Assembly: GCA_030433005.1 (NCBI GenBank)
Contig: JAUILQ010000050.1
Span: 1-40,662, forward strand
Reading direction: 5' to 3'
Source of the DNA: Alphaproteobacteria bacterium
GTDB lineage: Bacteria > Pseudomonadota > Alphaproteobacteria > Kiloniellales > DSM-21159
DNA length: 40,662 bases
Under the pieces are notes generated by a model. It saw only the letters and a list, made by a program, of their open reading frames with translations. It was not told the origin of the DNA and made no database searches. The translations under genes were made by a program, and so were the position numbers. Within the stretch, counting starts at the first letter, position 1, and the number at the start of each line of letters is the position of its first letter. Shown here piece after piece: positions 29,417 to 39,200 of this stretch.

Positions 29417-31666
29417 TCAGCCGGCCGCCAGCCGACCGGCCGCCAGCCGCGCCAGCACCTCCTCGCGCGGACCGTCCGCGACGACCCGGCCGCGGTCGAG
29501 CACGATCAGGCGGTCGACCAGCTTGAGCAGCGACAGGCGGTGGGTGATCAGCAGGATCGTGCGCTCCTCGAAGAGCCGCGCCAGGTTGCCGACGACCAGC
29601 TCCTCGCTGCGCGTGTCCATGGCGCTGGTCGGCTCGTCGAGGATCAGCAGGTTCGGCGCCTTGAGCAGGGCGCGCGCCAGCGCGACGGCCTGGCGCTGGC
29701 CGCCGGACAGGCCCTCGCCGCGCTCGCCGACCGGCAGGTCGTAGCCGGCGGGGTGGCCGGTGATGAAGTCGTGCAGCCCGACCGCCTCGGCGGCCGCCAC
29801 GATGTCGAGGTCGCTGGCCGCGGGCCGGGCGATCGCGATGTTCTCGCGGATCGTGCCGCGGAACAGGAAGAGGTCCTGGGGCACGAAGCCGAGGTTGGCG
29901 CGCAGATCGCTCGGCTCGATCTGGCGGACGTCGGTGCCGTCGAGCCGGACCGAGCCCTTGCTCGGCTCGTAGAGCCCGCCCGCCAGCCTGGCGACGGTCG
30001 ACTTGCCGGAGCCGACACGCCCGACCACGCCGACCCGCTCGCCGGCGGCGATGCGGAAGCCGACGTCCTTCAGCACCTCGCTGCTGCTCTCGGGGTAGGT
30101 GAAGCTGACGCCCTCGAAGCTCAGCGCGCCGCTGAGGTGCGGCCGGTTGACGAGCTGGGCGCCGGCCGGCCGCTCGACCGGCAGGCGCATGATCCGGTCG
30201 AGCGCCGACAGCGAGGCGCGCGCCTGGTGGAAGCGCATGGAGAGCTGGGCGACCTGGGCCATGGGGCCGGTCGCCCGGCCCGAGAGGATGACGCAGGCGA
30301 TCAGCCCGCCGGCGGTCAGGCTGCCGTCGCCGACCAGGAAGATGCCGAGCAGCACGACGCCGACCATGGCCATCTGCTGGGCCATCTGGACGAAGTGGAC
30401 GCCGAGGTTGCTCCAGAAGCGGCCGCGCTGGCCGAGCAGCGCCGACTGGCCGACCAGTTCCTCCCAGTGCCGGCGCATGCGGCCCTCCGCGCCGACCATC
30501 TTGACCGTCTCCAGGCCGGTCAGGCTCTCGACCAGGACGCCGTGCTTGTGCTCGCCCTGGCGCTGGGCGCTGCGCACCGAGCGCGCCATCGGGATCTGCA
30601 CGATCACGCCCCAGACCAGCACCAGCAGCACGACGGCGAGCAGCAGTCCGCCGATCGGCGGGCTGATCAGCGCGATCACCGCGACGAAGAGGAAGGCGAA
30701 GGGCAGGTCGATGAAGGCCGACAGCGTCGCCGAGGTGAAGAAGTCGCGCACCGTCTCGAACTCGCGCACCACGGCCGCGAAGCCGCCCGACGAGCCGGGG
30801 CGGCTGGCGATCTTCATGTCCAGCACCTGGTCGAAGATGCGGCAGGCCAGGATGACGTCGGCGCGCCGGCCGACGAAGTCGATGAACCAGGCCCTGAGCG
30901 AGCGCAGCAGGAAGTCGAAGAGGAACACCGAGGCGGCGCCGATGGCCAGGGCGACCCCGCTCTCGACCGCGTTGTTGGGCAGCACGCGGTCGTAGACGTT
31001 CATGGTGAACAGCGGGTTGGCGAGCGCGAAGAGGTTGATGACGATCGAGGCCAGGGCGACCTGCAGGTAGGTCCACCAGTTCTCCAGCAGCGTGCCCCAG
31101 AACCAGGCGCGCGGCCGAGCCACGCCGGCGTCGGCGGCCTCCGAGCCGAAGCGGTACTCCGGGCGCGCCAGCAGCGCGTAGCCGCTGTAGCGCGCCGCCA
31201 GCTCGGCGGCCGGCACCAGGGTCTCGCCGCCGCCGCCGCTGCCCGGGATCACGCGGCAGCGGCCGTCGGCCAGCCGCTCGACCAGGACCGCGGCGTCGGC
31301 CCCGGAATCGAGGATCAGCACCGCCGGCAGTGTCCAGGGGTGGATCCTGTCGAAGCGGCGCCGGACCACGCTGGCGGCGAGCCCGGCGCGCTCGGCGGCG
31401 CGCAGGAAGAGCTCCGGCGACAGCCGCCGCTCGCCGAGCGGCAGGCCCGACAGCAGCACCTGGGCCGAGCGCGGCCGGCCGTGGTAGCGGCAGAGGAAGA
31501 CCAGGCAGGCGACCAGCGGATCGTCCTGCCCGCCGGCGCCGAACAGCGGCGCCCTGTCCTCGGCCGTGCCGGCACCGGCCGCCGGGGCGTCGGGATCCGA
31601 CGCCTCCGGCTGGCGGGGCGCGGGCGCCGCGGCGCCGCCCAGGGACCGAACCGAACCTGCCGTCAT
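29417..31666 (-). CDS. type I secretion ABC exporter, LapB-like
   Basis: A 749-aa fused permease/ATPase. An N-terminal C39-peptidase-like domain (~45-175; DDPLVACLVFLCRYHGRP) lacks the catalytic arrangement of true C39 proteases, so it should bind but not cut its substrate, as in RTX exporters. A six-helix ABC membrane domain follows (~185-470; NPLFTMNVYDRVLPNNAVES, FTSATLSAFIDLPFAFLFV). The NBD has Walker A VGRVGSGKSTVARL, the Q-loop region GFVPQDLFLFRGTIRENIA, signature LSGGQRQAVALARAL, Walker B LLILDEPTSAMD and a switch His in LITHRLS. The N-terminal ~40 residues are Ala/Pro-rich. It should energise export of the neighbouring RTX/beta-helix protein. ATG 31666 lies 63 nt after the TolC-family gene's stop. 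Confidence 0.94.
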   Translation of the reverse strand: MTAGSVRSLGGAAAPAPRQPEASDPDAPAAGAGTAEDRAPLFGAGGQDDPLVACLVFLCRYHGRPRSAQVLLSGLPLGERRLSPELFLRAAERAGLAASVVRRRFDRIHPWTLPAVLILDSGADAAVLVERLADGRCRVIPGSGGGGETLVPAAELAARYSGYALLARPEYRFGSEAADAGVARPRAWFWGTLLENWWTYLQVALASIVINLFALANPLFTMNVYDRVLPNNAVESGVALAIGAASVFLFDFLLRSLRAWFIDFVGRRADVILACRIFDQVLDMKIASRPGSSGGFAAVVREFETVRDFFTSATLSAFIDLPFAFLFVAVIALISPPIGGLLLAVVLLVLVWGVIVQIPMARSVRSAQRQGEHKHGVLVESLTGLETVKMVGAEGRMRRHWEELVGQSALLGQRGRFWSNLGVHFVQMAQQMAMVGVVLLGIFLVGDGSLTAGGLIACVILSGRATGPMAQVAQLSMRFHQARASLSALDRIMRLPVERPAGAQLVNRPHLSGALSFEGVSFTYPESSSEVLKDVGFRIAAGERVGVVGRVGSGKSTVARLAGGLYEPSKGSVRLDGTDVRQIEPSDLRANLGFVPQDLFLFRGTIRENIAIARPAASDLDIVAAAEAVGLHDFITGHPAGYDLPVGERGEGLSGGQRQAVALARALLKAPNLLILDEPTSAMDTRSEELVVGNLARLFEERTILLITHRLSLLKLVDRLIVLDRGRVVADGPREEVLARLAAGRLAAG

Positions 31667-31729
31667 GGCGAACCTGCCTCTCCTCTGGCCGCGCTGCCTG
31701 CCGCGGCCGCACCTGCCGGTCGCGACAGA

Positions 31730-33145
31730 CTAGTCGCGCGCCGGAACCTCCTGCCACTCGGGCCGGCTCTCGACGTCCTCGACCGCCAGCACGATCTCGA
31801 GGGCCGGCAGCACCTGGCCGGTCAGCGTCAGGATCTCGTAGGCCGCGCGCACGCGGTCGAGCTCCGTGCGCTCGAGCTCGACCCGCGCGACGAACAGCTC
31901 GTTGCCGGAGTCCAGCAGGTCGAGGATCGTGCGCTGGCGCAGCCGGAACTGCTCGCCGTAGGCCTCGGTGACGCGCTCGGCGGTGGCGACCCGGTCACGC
32001 AGCAGCACGACCTGCTCGCTGGTGACGCGGAAGTCGGCGTAGGCGGTCTCGAGCTGCTGCTCGAGGCGCCGGTCGATGGCGTAGACGCGCAGCCGCGCCT
32101 GGTTTTCCTGTTCCAGCGCCCGGCGCCGCGCGGCGGTGTCGGCGCCGCCGCTGTAGAGGTCCCAGTTGAGCCGCAGCAGCGCCGTCGTGTCGGACTCGTA
32201 GTCGGGCAGCCCGCTGACGCCCTGGCGGCCCTCGTGGGCGACCTCGACGTCGATGGTCGGGAAGTAGCTGCCGCGCGCCGCCTCCGCGCTGTGGCCGGCG
32301 GCCTGCGATTCGGCGACCGCGCGCAGGCGCTCCGGCTCGTTGCGCCAGGCGACGGCAAGCGCGTCCTCGACGTCGGCCGGCAGCGCGTCGGCCGGCACGG
32401 CCGGACGGGCCAGCGATCCCGGCAGCGCGCCGACCGCCTCGCGATAGGCCGCCTGGGCCGCGATCAGGTCGCCCTCGAGCCGGCGCAGCTGCGACTCGGC
32501 GAAGGCGCGCCGGGTGCTCACCTGGCTGACGTCGGCGTCCGAGCCGCCGCCGCGCCGCGCCGCTTCCCGGACGTTGCCGAGGATGCGCTCGTGCAGGGCC
32601 AGGTTGTCGCGCGCGTAGTCGATCAGCCGGCGGTCGCGGACCACCGCGAGATGCGCCTCTATCGCGCGCAGCGCGACCGCGTCGGCCGCCTCGCGCAGCT
32701 CCCAGAGCGAGGCCTCGGAGCGGCTCTCCGCCGCGTCGACGCGGTTGCTCGTCGCCGCGCCGTCGTAGAGCAGCTGGCTGACGGCGCCGCGGTAGCGCTT
32801 GCGCCAGAGGTTGGGCTCCGTGTCGTCGGCGTCGTCCTCGGCCCGCCGGGCGTGCTGGTAGCCGGTATCGGCCGTCACCGTCACCTGCGGCAGGAAGGCG
32901 CCGGCCTCGACCTCGACCGCCCGCTCGCTGGCCCGATAGCCGGCCTCGGCGCCGCGCACCTGCGGGTGGCCGGCGACCGCCAGGGCAACGGTCTCGGCCA
33001 GCGTCTCGGCGCGCGCAGGCCCGGGCTGCGCGCCCAGCGCGAGCAGCGCGAGCAGCGCGACGAGCCCGGGCAGCGACCGGGCCAGCCGGTAACGAGACTC
33101 CCGGCATCCTGACCCCCGGCACCGCGAAACCACCTCCCCCAGCAT
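31730..33145 (-). CDS. TolC-family outer-membrane channel of the type I system
   Basis: A ~471-aa outer-membrane efflux protein. A signal peptide (hydrophobic core SLPGLVALLALLALGAQPGPARA) precedes ETLAETVALAVAGHPQVRGAEAGYRA, the standard TolC/AggA/LapE opening. The rest shows the two-fold OEP repeat with long coiled-coil helices and beta-strand segments (LNWDLYSGGADTAARRRALEQ). Start choice: ATG 33145 has GGAG at good spacing and gives a normal signal peptide. A further in-frame ATG at 33211 overlaps the stop codon of the giant gene (ATGA) but would give a ~67-residue leader. It forms the exit duct for the HlyD/ABC pair. Confidence 0.92.
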   Translation of the reverse strand: MLGEVVSRCRGSGCRESRYRLARSLPGLVALLALLALGAQPGPARAETLAETVALAVAGHPQVRGAEAGYRASERAVEVEAGAFLPQVTVTADTGYQHARRAEDDADDTEPNLWRKRYRGAVSQLLYDGAATSNRVDAAESRSEASLWELREAADAVALRAIEAHLAVVRDRRLIDYARDNLALHERILGNVREAARRGGGSDADVSQVSTRRAFAESQLRRLEGDLIAAQAAYREAVGALPGSLARPAVPADALPADVEDALAVAWRNEPERLRAVAESQAAGHSAEAARGSYFPTIDVEVAHEGRQGVSGLPDYESDTTALLRLNWDLYSGGADTAARRRALEQENQARLRVYAIDRRLEQQLETAYADFRVTSEQVVLLRDRVATAERVTEAYGEQFRLRQRTILDLLDSGNELFVARVELERTELDRVRAAYEILTLTGQVLPALEIVLAVEDVESRPEWQEVPARD

Positions 33146-33207
33146 ACCAGTCTCCAAGTTCGTCCCCCCGAGGAAAGGGGCCGCCCCCGCGGCCCCCCGC
33201 GCGACGC

Positions 33208-36200
33208 TCATGCCGCGGAGTTGAGTGTGACGTTGCCGTCCGCGTCGACGGTCAGCGACGCGGCCGCGACGCCCTCGACGGCGGCCAGCGGCGTGTCGGG
33301 CGCGGCGGCGGCGGCGACCTCGGCGGCGCCCGCGCCGCCGTCGTCGAGGACCAGCTCGGCGGGCCCGTCGCTCTCGACGAGGTCGGAGAAGTCGAGCGTC
33401 TCGCCGGCCTCCAGGTCGGTCACCGTGTCGCTGCCGCTCTCGCCGGCCCCGAAGCCGAAGCCGTCGCTGTCCTGACCGCCGGTCAGCGTATCGCTGCCGT
33501 CGCCGCCGAACAGGCTGTCGGCACCGGCCTCGCCGAACAGGACGTCGTCCCCGGCGCCGCCGATCAGCAGGTCGTCGCCGGCGCCGCCGCGCAGGACGTC
33601 GTCGCCCGCGCCGCCGGTCACGGTGTCGTCGCCGTCGCCGCCGACCACCGTGAAGCCGGCCGAGCCCGCCTGCGAGCCGTTGGTCAGGTCGAGCGTCTGG
33701 CCGCCGTCGGCGAGCTGCACGGTGACGGCGATCGGCGAGCCGTTGAACAGCGGCGCGTTGTCGGCGTTGGCGATCGACACCCCGTCGACGGTCACGTCGC
33801 TGGCGCCGGCGTCGATGAACTTGATGCCGTTGTAGGTGCCGTCGATGGTGCCGTTGGCGATCGTCACGTCGTCGAGCGTCGCCCGCGGATTCGAGTAGTT
33901 GGCGCCGTCGTCGCGGGCGTGGATCGCGATGCCGGCGCCGGTCGGATCGGCGATGCCGTCGGCGCCGTAGCTGTGGCCGACGTTGGTCAGGGTGAAGCCG
34001 TCGATCACGACGTTCGAGTAGTCGCCGTACTTGACGTTGAGCTCGATGCCGGCGCCGTAGACCCCGTCGCCGCCGAACGCGGGCGTGCGGCCGTACTCGC
34101 CGACGTCGCTCAGCACGATGTCGCGGATCGTCAGGTCCTGGGCCTGCTCCAGGTAGATGCCCTTCTCGTTCAGGTCGGACAGCGTAAGCCCGGTGATGGT
34201 GACGCCGGTGAAGGCGCCGGTGCCGACGAAGCTGCCGTCGCCGACCGCCGCCTTGCTGGCGTTGATCGTGATGCCGTGCTGGCCGTGGCTGATCGAGCCG
34301 CCGACGATCGAGAGGTTGGTGATCGTCGGACCCTGGCCGTTCATCGTCGGGTAGCCGTTGCCGATGCCGACGATCGACTGGCTGATGTCGAGGTCGCGCA
34401 GCGTCGTGCCGTCGCTGCTGCCGAGCAGCACGGCATTGCGGAAGCCGGCGATCGCCAGGTTCTGCACGGTGACGCCGTCGGCCTGGATGGTGATGCCGTC
34501 GCCGCCCGAGTAGCTGCTGTTGGCCTGCAGCCAGGTATCGAGGTCCGCCGAGCCGGGGCCGCCGCCGGGGCCGGTGATCGTGCCCTGCAGCACCGCCCCC
34601 TCGGCGCCGACCAGGTTGAGCGGCTTGTCGATGACCAGCGTCTCGGCGTAGCTGCCGGCGGCGACGTAGATCGTGTCGCCCGCCTCGGCGGCGTCGATCG
34701 CGGCCTGGATCGTCGGGTAGTCGCCGAACACCGCGCCGACCGTCAGCGTGACGTCGGCCGTCGCCGTGTCGTCGAAGCTGTTGTCGGCGACCAGCGTGTC
34801 GGCGTTGGTCAGCGAGCCCTCGGCGTGGAAGATCTGCGCCTCGTTGCCGCTCAGCGTGTTGCCGCTGACCGTGACGTTGGTCGGCGTGTCGTCCTTGCCG
34901 ACGCGGATGCCGAAGGTGACGTTGCCGTCGCCCTCGACGCCGTTGTCGTGGATCGTGTTGTTGGTGATCTCAACGTTGTCGACGGCGAACTCGACGAAGA
35001 CCGCGCCGTTGGCGCTCTGGCTGCCCGAGACGTCGTTGCCGTCGACCGTGGTGTCGCTCATGTAGACGGAGATGCCGTCCTGGGCGACGTCGCGGATCGT
35101 GTTGTCGAGGATCCGCCCGCCCGAATCGCCGGCGTTGCTGCCGCCCTTGTCGCCGACCTTGATGCCGTCGTTGCCGGTGACGTCGTAGATCTCGTTGCCC
35201 TGGACCAGGCTGTCCTGGGCGCCGTCCAGGTAGATCGCGGCGTTGGTCGAGGCGATGTCGTGCAGCTCGTTGCCGAGGATCCGGCCGCCGGTCGAGCTGC
35301 CCGACAGGTTGAGACCGTCGCCGGCGGTGTCGAACACGCGGTTGTTCTGGATCAGCGCGTCGCTCGCGTTGCGCAGCTGCACGCCCTCGTCGCCGCTCGA
35401 GCCGTGGATCAGGCTGTAGCGGATCGTCGGGCCGGCGATCGTCCCCGAGGAAGGCGAGGTCACCAAGTCGCCGGTGCCGTTGGCGATCTCCAGGCCGTCC
35501 AGCGTCACGCCGTCGGCGGCGATGCGGATCAAGGTGCCCAGCGTGCCGCCGCCGTCGAGGATCGTCTCCTGCTCGCTGCCCGCCGTGCGCAGGCCGGCGG
35601 CGGTCCTGGGGTCGACGCCGGCCTGGGCGCCGCGCAGGGTCACCGCCTTGTCGATCACCAGGGTCTCGCTCAGCAGGTAGCTGCCGGCGGCGATCTCGAT
35701 GGTGTCGCCGGCCCGGGCGATGCTCAGCGCCTCCTGGATGGTCGAGAAGCCGGCGCCGCCGACCAGCAGGACATTGCCGTCGGAGAACTCCAGCACCTCG
35801 ACGTCGTCGAGCCGGTCGCTGCCGTCGCGCCCCGCCGTGCCGTCGGTCACCGTGAGCGTCCCGTCGGCGTTCCGCACCAGGCCGTAGTCGGCCGCCGCCC
35901 CGCTGAAGCCGGCGCTGTCGGTGCCGGCGCCGCCGCCGATGAGGTCGTCGCCGCCGCCGCCGGTCAGCCGGTCGTCGCCGCCGCCGCCGAGCAGCACCTC
36001 GGCGCCCGCCCCGCCGGCCAGCACGTCGGCCGTCTCGCCGCCGAGCTGCAGCGGCAGGGTCTCCGGGTCGGCCGCGCCGGCCGCCTGCACGACCAGGGAC
36101 TCGGCGCCCTGCAGCTCGCTCGCCTCGAAGTCGAGCGGCGACTGGCGCAGCGCGATCGAGGGAGCGCTCGGCGTGACCGGCGTGCCGTCCGGCAGCAGCG

Positions 36201-39200
36201 GCCCGTAGGCTCCGGCGTAGACGCCGATCACCGGCTGGCCGTCGCCGTCGACGCCGTAGGCGTAGGCCGGAACGTCGTTGCCGGCGAGCAGCGCGGCGAT
36301 GAAGCCGGCGTCGGGGAAGGCCTGGTCGCCCTCGCCGCGCACCCAGAGGATGCCGTCGCCGTCGGCGGCGAAGGAGTTGCCGGCGATCTCGGTCGGCAGC
36401 GCGGCCGGCGCCAGCCGCCAGCCGATCTCGCTGTCCTGACCGATCACCATGATGCCGTTGTTCGACCAGAAGGGATCGTCGGCGGTCACGTTGACGAAGC
36501 TGTTGCCGAGGATCCGCATGTCGAGATCGGCCGGGTCGTGGCCGGTGCCGGGGCCGCTGGCGATCTCGACCGAGCCGCGCAGGGTCGAGTTCAGCAGCGC
36601 GTAGCTGTCGATCGCCGACTGCCAGCCGGTCAGGTCGCCGGGCACCGTGGCGTACCAGTCGCCGACGTAGACCGCGGTCAGCATCTGGGTCTGGCTCTGC
36701 CAGCTGCCGCCCAGGTTGTCGGCGGCGTCGGGCGCCGTGTGCAGGTCGGCGTATTCGACGGCGCCGACCACGCTGGCGTCCAGCGTGAAGCCGTTGGCGA
36801 CGACCTCCACCGCCTTGTTCACGTAGGGCTGGTTCGGGCTGGAGTTGCCGAGCAGCTCGAGGCCGCGGATCGTCACGTCGTCGGCGGTGACCAGGAAGCT
36901 CGTGCCCCAGTTCGACTGGCGCGACGCGGAGATCGAGGCCTGAACGTCGGCGGCGTCGCCGATCGGCACGCCGTTCGCGTCGACGCCGAGGATGGTCAGG
37001 CTCTTGCCGACGACCAGGCCGAGCGGGTTGTTGCCGCCGGCGTAGCTCGGGTCGTTGAGGCCGGTGTTGGGGTTGTAGTTCGCCGACTCCGTGTAGTCGC
37101 CCGGCTTGACCGCGATGGTGTCGCCGTCGCGCGCGGCGTCGATCGCCGCCTGCAGCGAGGTGAAGTCGCCGCTGCCATCGGCGGCGACCACGATGTTCGG
37201 CGCGACCTCCACGCGGATGCTGGTCAGGCCGACGGTCTCGCCGGTCGTCGTGTCGGTGACGGTGAGCGTCAGGTCGTAGCTGCCCGGCAGGCTGGGATCG
37301 AAGCCCTCGCCGGCATACCAGCCGATGTTCTGCGAGTTCTGCAGGCCCTGGGTCGCGCCGCTGGCGTCCTGGTAGTAGGCCTCGTTGGTCGCGGCCTCGT
37401 GTGCCACGGCATCGAAGTCCATGATGCCCTGGGTGACGTTGCCGGCGCCGTCGTCGTAGTCGGCGGTGACGCGGATCGCGAAGTCGGAGAGGTCGCGCCC
37501 GTCGTAGGAGATCACCGAGTAGTCGAAGTTCCAGAAGGTCGCGGTGCCGGAGCTGAGGCCGGTCTCCGTGTGGTAGACCGCGCCTTCCGAGGTCACGGTC
37601 GCGCTGAAGCGGCCGTGGGCCTTGAGCGCGACCTCCAGGCCGACCTCGCTGTTGTCGTGGATCGCGAAGCGGGTGTCGCCGAGCCCGCTGCCCGGGTGGA
37701 AGCCGTCGGTGCCGCCGCCGTCGCTCTCGGCCGCGGCGTGGGCGAGCTGCGCACCGAAGGCGAGGGTGCCGTCGGCGAAGGCCAGGGTCTCGACGCCGGT
37801 CAGGCTGTCCGTGCCCTCGTCGCCGTCGGCCGCGTTGCTGTCGGTCAGCGTCATGCCGCCGTCGCCTGCCAGCGCCAGGTCGTAGTCGGCCCGCTCGCCG
37901 CGATAGGCGGCCACGTCGCTGCCCGCGCCGCCCGCCAGCAGGTCGTCACCGCCGGCGCCGAACAGGTAGTCGTCGCCGCTGCCGCCGGTGAAGGCGTTGG
38001 CGCCGGCCAGCAGCGCATAGGGCGACGGCAGGCTCGCCGGGACGGCGACGCCGTGCGCCAGGTCCCAGGCCAGCACCGCGCCGGCCAGCTGCAGGTTGCT
38101 GTAGTTGCCCCCGCCGTCGACCGAGCCGTCGTGGTAGGGCCGCCCGCCGAAGGCCGCGCCGTCCTCGGTGCGCGGGTCGGCCTCGCCGCGGTTGGTGAAG
38201 CGGCTGGCGATCGGCCCGTCGCCGAGGTTGCCCAGCAGGTTGTCGTGCAGCGTCTGCAGCCGGCTGCCGGTCACCTTGACCAGGTCGAGCAGCGCCTCGC
38301 CGCCGGCCTGCAGGTAGCTGGCGTAGTCGTTGCCGAGGTAGGCGAAGCTCGTGTTGATCGAAAGGTCGTAGTAGTCGCCCGAGCCGACGTAGAGCTGGTC
38401 GAGCTGGATCCAGAAGGCCGCCAGCGCGTCGCTATGGCTGCCGTCCAGGGTCAGGTTCGTCGGCACCAGCGAGCCGGCCGGCAGCCCCGCGAACTCCAGC
38501 GCCAGCAGGTTGGCGACGCTCGGCGCCGCGTCGCCCGGCACGCTGAGCCCGGCGTTGACGATGTCGACCGCCGCGCCGCCGGCGATCGTGAAGCTGCCGC
38601 CGCCCTCCGACAGCAGGTCGAGCTGCTGGCCGTCGAGCGTCACCTGCTGGCCCGACGCCGTGGTCAGCCCCGCCAGGTTGCCCAGGGTCACCACGTTGAC
38701 GTCGACGCCCAGGCCCGAGACGTCGAGCGTCGTCACCGAGAGCTGCGAACCGTCGACCTGCAGCACGCCGTCGACCAGCGAGAGCGCGGCGCCCGAGAAG
38801 ACGCCCTCGACACCCGCGAGGGCGAAGGCGCCGTCGGCGAAGCTGTTGCCGGCGATCAGCGCGGCCGCGTCGTAGAGGCCGTTGGGATCGGCGATCGCCT
38901 GCGCCACGCCGGTAGCGTCGAAGGCGTTGCCGCTCACCGCGGCGCCGGCCGCCCAGAGCTCGAGCATCGCGTAGCTGCTGGCGCCTTCGAAGACGTTGCC
39001 GGTCACCGTCGCGTTCGTCGCCTCGAGGCCGAGCAGCAGGCCGGCGTTCGCGCCGCCCGTGAAGCTGTTGTCGAGCAGCGAGACGCCGTCCGAGCCGCGC
39101 GCCGCGCCGAGGCTCGCCTCGCCGTTGACGTAGGCTACCGCGCGCGGGCCGTCGGCGCTGAGGTCGTTGCCCTGCAGCAGCGAGTCGCTGAAGCCGCCGC

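Noticed and set aside
29417..31666. Active C39 peptidase (bacteriocin-type) exporter
   Set aside because: The N-terminal domain lacks the DCG-type Cys context and His/Asp arrangement of C39 proteases. It matches the non-cutting domain of RTX exporters, and the neighbour is an RTX protein without a double-glycine leader.
29540..33112. 1190-codon open frame on the plus strand across the secretion genes
   Set aside because: It is exactly antisense to the TolC, ABC and HlyD genes. Its translation is low-complexity (runs of Ala, Asp, Gln, Arg), as expected from GC-rich third positions. Similar long shadows at 355-2349, 4282-6675 and 10363-12852 were dropped for the same reason.
33440..36080. CRISPR-like array in the repetitive GC-rich DNA
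   Set aside because: The repeats are 27-bp coding units for RTX nonapeptides in one continuous reading frame, without unique spacers of constant length.
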